A stretch of DNA of 64,000 bases from NCBI RefSeq assembly GCF_026262505.1, contig NC_067204.1:868001-932000 (forward strand), written 5' to 3'. The DNA is from Trichomonas vaginalis G3 (taxonomy: Eukaryota; Parabasalia; Trichomonadida; Trichomonadidae). Position numbers and translations under genes: made by a program. The notes under the pieces were generated by a model. It did not search any database. It was given only the letters and a program-made list of their open reading frames with translations, and was not told the DNA's origin. Shown here piece after piece: positions 11,712 to 18,914 of this stretch; position 1 is the stretch's first letter; each line of letters begins with the position of its first letter.

Positions 11712-12524
11712 TTAATTGATTTTTAGATTTTTTGAGAAGAATTGAATATTGAGGAGAAAATTCAACCTCATTTGAAGCACAAGAATTTCAATAATTCGAA
11801 CAGCTTCGATTGAGATATACCATTTTATTCGATTTAGATTTTGCATTTAAGGTTTTTCAATATGTCAGATTGTCAAATGCCGGTTCGAAAAGGTTTACGA
11901 TAATTTATTGAATATAAGAGTTCTATAAAGCATATCTTAACCAATCCCAAAAGTGTAGATAATTTTGTTCTCTAAGAATGGCAGTCTGATTCCATATCAA
12001 ATGATAAAATTTCAAAACAAAATAAATGAAGAATTTCATATCATTTCTAGCCTTAGCTTAATAAACGTGATAAGTGAATTGGTTAAACAAGATATTTGAT
12101 AATGAAAATTTGAAAATTGACAAAAAAAATCTGGAAAAGGAAATTTCTTATTGTACGCAATGAGAATCATTCCACTGATGTGATATATCTTATCTCTAAT
12201 GTCATGGTTTTGTATTCGACAAAGATTTTTTAGTATTGCTTGTATAATATGATGAATTTTATTGGGTAATGAAGAAATTTAATGAAGTAGTTTATGATCC
12301 CTTCGATTAAAAAGAAAATCCGAGCCAATAACGTAGTATCTCTATTTTCAGTTAGATTTCAAATTCAAGAAGTAATGATGATAGTTCTTCCAAGTAACTG
12401 CATTGAGTATTGAAAATACTCAATGAAATTGAAATTATAAAAAAAAAAATCCATAATTAATTACCGAAACGATATATTTAATACTAACAAACACAAATAA
12501 AACAAGAGAATTAGACACTAAATA
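11712..12524. other. Host intergenic stretch
   Basis: AT-rich sequence without a convincing reading frame, hairpin array or repeat. It lies between the SH3b gene start and the end of the small gene at 12525. Confidence 0.6.
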
Positions 12525-12785
12525 CTATCTGAGTCTCAGTATTGTCTTCTTCAGAAGTTTCAGACGGGGTTGGTAGAAAGAAACGAAACGTCGGTTGACT
12601 CCAAAGGATGTTGCATATGGTAAGTCATCGCCCATGTGCTTCTTGCAGTTGAGAATTAAGTCTTGGAAATGATTTCTGATTTGTTGCTTAGATTCGGCTG
12701 TACCTTCGTTGTACTTCTGCTCCAATAATTGAAGCTCATTGACAAACATGGCAAAGTCTTCATCAATGCAGGCTGAGCGACGCAT
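12525..12785 (-). CDS. Small hypothetical host protein (86 residues)
   Basis: The product starts MRRSACIDEDFAMFVNELQ and is mostly predicted helix with charged residues, ending in a basic tail (PRLKLLKKTILRLR). I recognise no family. The call is supported by a good initiator element just upstream (12801-12811, TCATTT on the coding strand, with the predicted +1 A about 19 nt from the ATG), which matches the short 5' leaders of trichomonad genes. The amphipathic, coiled-coil-like pattern (FVNELQLLEQKYNEG) suggests a protein-protein contact. It could still be a chance frame. Confidence 0.5.
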   Translation of the reverse strand: MRRSACIDEDFAMFVNELQLLEQKYNEGTAESKQQIRNHFQDLILNCKKHMGDDLPYATSFGVNRRFVSFYQPRLKLLKKTILRLR

Positions 12786-12800
12786 CTTGTGATAAATATA

Positions 12801-12811
12801 AAATGAAATGA
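12801..12811 (-). promoter_or_regulatory. Initiator (Inr) element of the 12785 gene
   Basis: On the coding strand this reads TCATTTCATTT, two overlapping matches to the trichomonad initiator TCAYWT. The nearer +1 A falls 19 nt upstream of the start codon. Confidence 0.5.
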
Positions 12812-13505
12812 CAGTTGGGAATTTTCCTCAATTTTCGCATATCGTCAAATTTTAATTCAAATTTGATTGAATATAGTTTTTGAATGACAAAAACGTGCCA
12901 GAATTTTAAAACTGATTATATGTAGAGTGACCATTTATCTTGAAAATAAGTTTGCCATTCCATATTTAATGTGAATTCCTACTAAAATCGCTATTTGGTC
13001 TCTTAGTCAACTTATGAAATGAATTCATAACGCTACTACAATGGCCAAAACTTGATGTTATAATTATGATATGAGTATATATATGTATTTTAACATTGGA
13101 TTTTGAATAATCCAATTATTTCAATCTGGAAAAATTATATGAACAATCAATAACAGTGTTTATCAAGCAATAAGATAAACATTCTATGTATGATTAGAAT
13201 TCAGCATAAAATCATTCATTATCATAGTAGCAAAATTTCACCATTTCAAACATGTTTAAAAAGCGATCTTGTTTAAGAATTGTGATAACATTGAGCAAGA
13301 AATTTGATTTCTGTAATAGCAATCAAATTCGGGTGAATATTATAATTTTTTATTTTGAAACCGCAGCATATTTTAAAATGACATTAAAAATTTAATGCCG
13401 TAATCATAAGATTTCAGTATTAATTCTGGAAGCCTGTGATGATTTCTGAAATGTGGAATGCGATGTAATGGTAATAAAAATGTATAAATTTAAGAAAGAT
13501 AGTAT
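12812..13505. other. Host intergenic stretch
   Basis: AT-rich sequence with no supported gene. I see no repeats beyond simple AT tracts. Confidence 0.6.
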
Positions 13506-13934
13506 TTATTCTGATTTTTGTGGTGGTGGGGCTATTCCAAGTATAGAATAGAAGACCCAAACAGGGCCTATTAATAAAAACAGGAGATCTGTAAAGAATG
13601 ATGGCTTTTTACCTTCAACATGGTGTCCAATAAATTGCCCTACCCAAGCTATTCCAAAGATTAAAAGCCAAACCCACCAGGTAACAGGATAAAAAACTAA
13701 AAATGTGACAATGCAAGAAAAGAATGCAGCCATCCCAAGCATTACTTTGAGAGAAAGCGAAAAATAAAATATTGCGGCTCCAATAGTGAATAATCCTAAA
13801 ATTATTGGATGAAGATTGAAAAGCAACGCAACTGAGCAAATAAATATGGTTGGAACGCATACTTTATGAAATACTTTGTTAATTGGATGCTGATGGCATA
13901 TATGCAGGGTCTTTCCATGGCACCCTGCATACAT
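13506..13934 (-). CDS. Mpo1/DUF962-like membrane protein (2-hydroxy fatty acid dioxygenase family)
   Basis: The product matches the DUF962/Mpo1 family, the yeast member of which is an ER-membrane iron(II)-dependent dioxygenase that shortens 2-hydroxy fatty acids from phytosphingosine breakdown. Seen in the sequence: an N-terminal HQHPINKVFHKVCVPTI motif (family pattern H-P-N-H-VPT), three to four hydrophobic spans, then AWVGQFIGHHVEGKKPSFFTD, which fits the family signature QF-GH-EKRxPAL. Conserved His residues in both motifs are the presumed iron ligands. From the ATG at 13934 it is 142 residues, a usual family length. An in-frame ATG at 14045 would add 37 residues that are encoded by a palindrome and largely repeat themselves, so I prefer 13934. 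The stop overlaps TAAA. About the first 12 codons lie inside the palindrome at 13896-14056, so the native start may have been replaced. Confidence 0.65.
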   Translation of the reverse strand: MYAGCHGKTLHICHQHPINKVFHKVCVPTIFICSVALLFNLHPIILGLFTIGAAIFYFSLSLKVMLGMAAFFSCIVTFLVFYPVTWWVWLLIFGIAWVGQFIGHHVEGKKPSFFTDLLFLLIGPVWVFYSILGIAPPPQKSE

Positions 13935-14056
13935 GTACTCAGATCGGGAATATTGTCCACTTTTGTTCCACGATGTGACATCGTGAACAAAGTTTCCGAT
14001 CTGAGTGCATATATGCAGGGTCTTTCCATAGCACCCTGCATACATGTACTCAGATA
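13896..14056. repeat. 161-bp imperfect palindrome at the start of the Mpo1-like gene
   Basis: Two arms around a centre near 13976 (CACGATGTGACATCGTG). Each arm contains CTCAGATCGG or its complement and a smaller hairpin TATGCAGGGT / ACCCTGCATA (13901-13931 and 14012-14042). The inner hairpin unit with flanks is also a direct repeat of about 48 bp. This gives hairpins nested in a larger foldback. It looks like an inverted duplication or a foldback insertion; no target duplication is obvious. Confidence 0.8.
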
Positions 14057-14110
14057 AGAAATTTGTTTAATTGTTTGACATGAATGTCACATTCGAAAAT
14101 CGTTTCTCGA

Positions 14111-14165
14111 AAGGAGTTTACAATTACAATATATTGTCCTATTGTATTGTAATTGTAAACTCCTT
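14111..14165. repeat. Hairpin with 20-bp perfect stem
   Basis: AAGGAGTTTACAATTACAAT (14111-14130) pairs perfectly with 14146-14165 across a 15-nt loop. It stands alone between the palindrome and the GC-rich hairpin array. Confidence 0.9.
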
Positions 14166-14465
14166 AGTTCGATTCCTTCATTTTATTAAATTATAAATAT
14201 ACAATTCTTTCTAATCTTCCTTTTTCATAATTCATTTCTCATTTAAATTCTAAATAATCTAACTCTACTAATCTAGATTTTTTCTAATATCAATTTTTCA
14301 TATGCAAACTCTTATTTTTTCTTTCAAAATTTCATTTTCCAATATTTTTTGAAAATTTTACATAATTTTATATATATTTTATTCTATTATTACATAATAA
14401 TATTATACATATTAATTGTTTTAATTTTTGAATGCATACGATAATTTTTAATTCAATTTTTAAAC
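14166..14465. other. AT-rich spacer
   Basis: Very AT-rich, about 300 bp, with no coding signal. It separates the lone hairpin from the hairpin array. Confidence 0.6.
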
Positions 14466-15852
14466 GAATGTTTTGATGGGACGAGCTTACTGCTCATAGG
14501 CTCATCCCATCAAAACATTCCATTCAAAACTCTGGCCTTCATCGAGGCCAGAGCCAACAATTCATCCCCTCAGAGCCAAGTTCCTCGACGGTCGTCCTCA
14601 TTAGGCCTGATCCGAGAGGAACTTGGCTTTGAACGAAAATCACAAGCTCTGGCCTCAGGAAAAGCCAGAGCTTCGCAAACAATCCTCGGGGCCGGCTTCC
14701 TCAAAGACCGCCCTGATTCGGGGCGGCCGGAGAGGAATCCAGTCCCGAGAGAACGTCCATACGAAGCTCTGGCCTTTTCCGAGGCCAGAGCTTGTAAATA
14801 CAATCCGCAGGGCCGAGTTTGAGGGAGATCGTCCACATCATTGGCGATCTCCTCTCTTCTCGGCCCTGAAAGACATGCAAATACAGGCTCTGGCCATAGC
14901 AAAGGCCAGGGCATGGCTTACATTCCCCAGGGCCGGCTTTCCCAAATGCCGCCCTTATCCCGGGCGGCAGGAGTGGAATCCGGCCCTGGGAAGTAGAAAA
15001 TACGAAGCTCTGGCCCAAGCAAAGGCCAGAGCCTGCAAAATTCATCCTCAGGGCCGAGTTCTGCGATGATCGTCGATCATGTCGACGTCTCGCAGGAACT
15101 CGGCCCTGAAAGACATACAAATACAGGCTCTGGCCCAAGCAAAGGCCAGAGCCTCGCTTACAATCAAATTTGCCGAATCTCAGGAGATCGTTCAAATCAC
15201 GGACGGTTTTCCCTGAGATTCGGCAAAATAAGTCAAATTACAGTTCTAGAAAGACTAGAAGGGGGCCCTGACCTTGAGAAAGGACCCCCTTCCCGGTCTT
15301 TCTGGCGAACTTTGGTTCGCATTGCGAGTGTCTGCTGCGAATCCGGGGCTGAGCAGCAGACACTCGCAATCATATGTCGCGGCAAGTGCACCTGTGGTGC
15401 CAGAATGCACTTGCCGCGACAATTGCGAAATGCAAAGATGATGCCGGAAGGAGCGGCAATACTGGCAAAAGCCACTCCTTCCGACACCAGAAAGACTAGA
15501 AGGGGCCCTGACCTTGAGAAAGGACCCCCTTCTCGGCCTTTTTTGTTAAATTTAAGATATTTCAATTGCAAAATTATTTCAAAATTCATAATGGATAGTA
15601 CCATACGAAGGTGCAAGTCATAGCAATGGTGCACCATCAATATGAGCCCCATTGCTATGACTTCACCTCGGGATAACCTCGATGGGAGGAAAAGTGGAGC
15701 AATTCGAAACATTGCTCCACTATACAAGTTCTTGTAAGGATAGGTATATAGTTACCACATCCTTACAAGAACTGTTCCTCGCTTCGAGGTTTTGTCTTGT
15801 GATTGTGTGTGCTGTGCCATCCAATGGACAAACGGATAGCACAGCACACACA
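14466..15852. repeat. GC-rich hairpin array (array 1)
   Basis: About 20 consecutive inverted repeats in a block far more GC-rich than the rest of the host DNA. Six short hairpins of the GCTCTGGCC / GGCCAGAGC type start at 14530, 14644, 14764, 14885, 15006 and 15125, giving a ~120-bp period. Between them lie longer hairpins such as CAGGGCCGAG/CTCGGCCCTG (14808-14868), CCCAGGGCCGG/CCGGCCCTGGG (14926-14990), a 16-bp perfect stem at 15169-15227, an 18-bp perfect stem at 15321-15370 and a 16-bp perfect stem at 15375-15421. Further hairpins lie at 15615-15663, 15693-15721, 15727-15773 and 15804-15852. Reading frames across the block on both strands are by-products of the repeats. Confidence 0.9.
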
Positions 15853-16174
15853 TACTAGGCATGATAACCCTTCCTATGAATTAGGACGCGATAGCCCTGA
15901 CCTCACCCCGGGATAACTTGCATTTGTACTCATATCCCGATCAATAACATAATTTATATCAAGACACACCTACCACTACATAATATAGCATTATATCAAC
16001 ACAATACTAATATATAATGTTAAAAACACACAAATTGATGATATTCATAATATAAATTGGGACCAAAGATCTATATTGAGACCTAACTATTATCAAACCT
16101 TTATATATAGGAAACATACATTGCACCTATAGAATATTGAATGAAAATTAGATGGTTCTAAAATTCGATATCTG
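15853..16174. other. Spacer between array 1 and integrase remnant
   Basis: AT-rich, no gene and no strong hairpin seen. Confidence 0.5.
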
Positions 16175-16655
16175 ATGCTGACCCAAGGTGGTCCTCATTC
16201 CTATATATGTTCATCTATACCTAATGTCCTAATATTCATCCATATACATGTTGGGTCTATCTCCATCAGAAGGGTCCATGCTGAAGTGTGGGTATTCAAT
16301 TTCCACCCAACGGTTCAGCACGCCTCTAAAAAATGCAAACGTCGAATCAATCACGATAATACCACACTGCCCTTACATGAATGGCAAAATCGAAAGATTT
16401 TGGCAGAATATTCAAGTTGATGAGGTAGCTTGGGATCAAATTCAAAATTTAATCGAAAATTATAACGCAACACCACATACACAGTTACCAAGAAATCCAG
16501 AAATACATACCTGGTTTACACCAAACAAATTTTATGATATCAGCGAAAAATATGATACCACCAAAGAACCCCTTTGGAAAGTTGATGGAGAAATTAAGGA
16601 TTTGAGGATTTCTCTTCAACATTTCCGCGAGAGGAGAGCCAATCAAAGAAATTAA
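16175..16655 (+). mobile_element. Integrase (rve core) remnant
   Basis: A frame of 135 residues contains PHCPYMNGKIERFWQNI, the region of the last catalytic Glu of DDE integrases, followed by LIENYNATPHTQLPRNPE and a short C-terminal part. This pattern is shared by Polinton, LTR-type and related cut-and-paste integrases. Only the 3' half of the catalytic core is recognisable, and the piece is an isolated, broken fossil. It lies between the two hairpin arrays. It is not obviously the same integrase as that of element B. Confidence 0.6.
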
Positions 16656-16943
16656 TTCGGTAATATTTTAAAATCGAAAATAAAATCTAATTTTTAACAC
16701 AAATTAACAATATCGATTACATCTTCTTACTAAGCTCAGTCAGATTAATAAGAATAAACACTTACTTTTTAAAACATTTACATATTTTTTTTTCTTCGTT
16801 ACAGAGATACGCAAGTTGCAGAAGAAGCAGCAACTGTAGTACAGTAATTTTGTTGTAAACGAAAACGATAAAAACGGTTTGACAGAAAAAATGACACTTT
16901 ACATGGCAAAAAACAGAGCCTTACTTTTGAGATACTTGAGATT

Positions 16944-17000
16944 GAAACTGAATCTTATGAGGCAGTGATCTTGAATCACTACCTCATAAGGTTCAGTTTC
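16944..17000. repeat. Hairpin, 26-nt arms
   Basis: Arms 16944-16969 and 16975-17000 differ at two wobble-compatible positions; 5-nt loop. Confidence 0.85.
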
Positions 17001-17135
17001 ATATAAAATTTGTTGCAATTTGTTATTCTTTTGCAATTATTTCTTATAAGATTTTACATCTTTTAGCGGGGAATGTTTGTTATCATGCATATATTATAAA
17101 TATCTACACGATAACGAACATTCCTCGCTAAATTG

Positions 17136-17183
17136 CTGAGAAACTTTGAGGAAATGTCGAACAATTTCCTCAAAGTTTCTCAG
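17136..17183. repeat. Hairpin, 20-nt perfect arms
   Basis: CTGAGAAACTTTGAGGAAAT (17136-17155) pairs perfectly with 17164-17183; loop GTCGAACA. Confidence 0.9.
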
Positions 17184-17287
17184 ATTTATATAGATCACTA
17201 GAGTCCCCTAGGCACTGATTCTGGTTCAGTACCTAGGAGGCTCTAGTTCTCTAACGAACTGATAAAATGTTTTTAAATTTTTGGATA

Positions 17288-17336
17288 TTGCTACCTGTGA
17301 AGCACTGACTTCAAGTCAGTACCTCACAGGTAGCAA
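17288..17336. repeat. Hairpin, 24-nt arms, almost no loop
   Basis: Arms 17288-17311 and 17313-17336 differ at two wobble-compatible positions. The stem inner part contains CACTGACTT / AAGTCAGTA, also seen in neighbouring members. Confidence 0.85.
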
Positions 17337-17348
17337 TTACATTGAAAG

Positions 17349-17400
17349 ATGGGAGAAACTTTGTCCGAATGTTAAACTATTCGGACAAAGTTTCTCCCAT
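17349..17400. repeat. Hairpin, 22-nt perfect arms (family 1, copy 1)
   Basis: Arms 17349-17370 and 17379-17400 pair perfectly; loop GTTAAACT. An identical hairpin recurs at 17599-17650. Confidence 0.95.
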
Positions 17401-17404
17401 TTGT

Positions 17405-17469
17405 AGTGGAGATGGAAGGCTTTGAGGTATATTGTATTAATATATACCCCAAAGCCTTCCATCTCCACT
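17405..17469. repeat. Hairpin, 28-nt arms
   Basis: Arms 17405-17432 and 17442-17469 with one wobble-compatible difference; 9-nt loop. Confidence 0.9.
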
Positions 17470-17470
17470 T

Positions 17471-17528
17471 GAAAGTGTCCAAACTTTGGGTTAATAGTTT
17501 GCAATTAACCCAAAGTTTGGACACTTTC
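17471..17528. repeat. Hairpin, 25-nt perfect arms
   Basis: Arms 17471-17495 and 17504-17528 pair perfectly; loop AGTTTGCA. Confidence 0.95.
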
Positions 17529-17529
17529 T

Positions 17530-17594
17530 AGAAGGAATTGGAGGGTAAGAGATATACATTCATATGGTATATCTCTTACCCTCCAATTCCTTCT
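17530..17594. repeat. Hairpin, 28-nt perfect arms (family 2, copy 1)
   Basis: Arms 17530-17557 and 17567-17594 pair perfectly; loop ATTCATATG. The outer part GAAGGAATTGGAGG is shared with 17656-17717. Confidence 0.95.
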
Positions 17595-17598
17595 TAAA

Positions 17599-17650
17599 AT
17601 GGGAGAAACTTTGTCCGAATGTTAAACTATTCGGACAAAGTTTCTCCCAT
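17599..17650. repeat. Hairpin, 22-nt perfect arms (family 1, copy 2)
   Basis: Same sequence as 17349-17400, including the loop. Confidence 0.95.
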
Positions 17651-17655
17651 TTTTT

Positions 17656-17717
17656 GAAGGAATTGGAGGCTATGAGATACTGATGCAATGTCAGTAACTC
17701 ATGGCTTCCAATTCCTT
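17656..17717. repeat. Hairpin, imperfect (family 2, copy 2)
   Basis: The outer 14 bp pair as in the 17530 member; the inner stem has several unpaired positions. Confidence 0.8.
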
Positions 17718-17958
17718 CCTAAAACTCATAAAAGTGGACATTACATGCATATAAAATTTGACATGTAAAGTCCACTTTTTGTGAGCGGGGATTTGACTCC
17801 GTCAAATCCCTTTTTTCGTTTACGAGAATTTGACACTCCGAAATCGAACATTAGTGACTTTGAGTAAATTTTGAATTTAATATAGATCTTGATTTTTAAT
17901 AACCATCATAGCAAGAGCTAGTTGGTGAATGGTATCCGCGAATTTCGGCTTGAAAGTT

Positions 17959-18002
17959 GGGAAACTTTGTCCGAATGTTAAACTATTCGGACAAAGTTTC
18001 CC
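17959..18002. repeat. Hairpin, 18-nt perfect arms (family 1, copy 3)
   Basis: Arms 17959-17976 and 17985-18002 with loop GTTAAACT; a slightly shorter version of the family 1 hairpin. Confidence 0.9.
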
Positions 18003-18012
18003 GCTGTTTGCG

Positions 18013-18073
18013 AAGGAATTGTTGGCTATGATGTACTGATTCATGATCAGTGCATCATAGCCAACAATTCCTT
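18013..18073. repeat. Hairpin, 28-nt arms (family 2 variant)
   Basis: Arms 18013-18040 and 18046-18073 with one wobble-compatible difference; loop TCATG. The outer stem AAGGAATTGTTGG is related to family 2. Confidence 0.9.
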
Positions 18074-18077
18074 ATAC

Positions 18078-18133
18078 AAAGTTCAAAAACTTGGGTGCAA
18101 TCAGAACTGATTGCACCCAAGTTTTTGAACTTT
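18078..18133. repeat. Hairpin, 27-nt perfect arms, 2-nt centre
   Basis: Arms 18078-18104 and 18107-18133 pair perfectly around AA. Last clear member of the array. Confidence 0.95.
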
Positions 18134-18230
18134 CTCGAGGGAATGAAAGGTAAGAGATATCCATTTCCTTTCACCTTCGTTCTCAATAATTAACTTATAA
18201 ATTTTTTAAAGCAAAAAAAGTCTGATTTTT

Positions 18231-18905
18231 TTGACAAGTAAATATATAGGGAATTTATCCGACCATACAAGTGTCACTTTTCAGTTCACCTCACTTTCCG
18301 TAACTCGTCTTACAACAGTCAGGATAATTCCTCTTTGGAGAATAGGTTTAGTCAATAAGAAACTGTTGATGTTTGATGAATATATGAATAAGAGAGAAGA
18401 AATTAAGTTCTACCAGGTAATTTGTTATGGAATACTTGATTATTTCTTGAAGATACGTCGTGTTCCAAATCTTTCTTATTACGTGATTTGTTTCGATACT
18501 GTTTTTGTTTATTTCATTCCTTTGTTTGTTTCCGGACTTGATTCCGGCTACAGCGCTATTTTTGTTTATGGACAGGTATACAAAGGAGATATTTCTTACT
18601 TCGGACTGACTTTCTTTATTTTCATTTTGTATAATATTCTTTTTGTTTTGAGTATCGGAACATTCACTTCTTACTTCTACGAATCAAACAGAAATTATAT
18701 TGAACTAGTTGTATCTGCAATTCCTTTCCTGTTTATGACTATAGGAATGCACTTCTTCTTGTATATTACTGGAAAGTTTGTCGCAAATATAGCATCGCCT
18801 TTCACCTACGTAAGCATTATATCAATAATAATTATAGTGATTGATATGATAAAACAATCAAAAAGAGTTCGTGTTTACAGCAAATCTGATCCTTTGAATC
18901 CATAA
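18231..18905 (+). pseudogene. 5'-truncated multi-span membrane protein, possibly a P4-ATPase (flippase) C-terminus
   Basis: An open frame of 224 codons has no ATG at its beginning (the first in-frame ATG is at 18369) and abuts the end of hairpin array 2. It encodes about five hydrophobic spans, beginning around YYVICFDTVFVYFIPLF, then YFGLTFFIFILYNILFV, and ends in a short basic-polar tail. The spacing of spans, a conserved-looking YGQVYKGDISYFG between the first and second, and the short tail resemble the C-terminal transmembrane region of lipid-flipping P4-ATPases. This is an impression from the pattern, not a motif proof. No ATPase catalytic domain precedes it. It ends 9 bp from the convergent surface-protein gene. 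It is probably a host gene fragment left by a rearrangement. Confidence 0.4.
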
Positions 18906-18914
18906 AAAAATTTT

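Larger units (their letters stand above)
16944..18133. repeat. shRNA-like hairpin array (array 2)
   Basis: At least 15 consecutive inverted repeats in 1.2 kb, most with 18-28-bp arms that pair perfectly or with only one to three wobble-type differences, and with loops of 1-13 nt (one of 25). Units are roughly 50-75 bp long and packed with little spacer. Two stem families recur: GAGAAACTTTGTCCGAAT with loop GTTAAACT (three times) and AAGGAATTGGAGG or close variants (three times). Other members are unique. Differences between arms are mostly G:U-compatible. No frame of useful length spans the array. Individual best members are listed separately. Confidence 0.9.

Noticed and set aside
14570-15727. 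Several overlapping frames of 110-185 codons in the GC-rich block on both strands
   Set aside because: They arise on both strands from inverted repeats and higher GC, have repetitive unstructured translations and no start or initiator signals.
14466-18133. Integron-like attC array next to an integrase
   Set aside because: The integrase remnant is of the DDE (rve) type, not a tyrosine recombinase, and no attC-type conserved ends or cassettes are seen.
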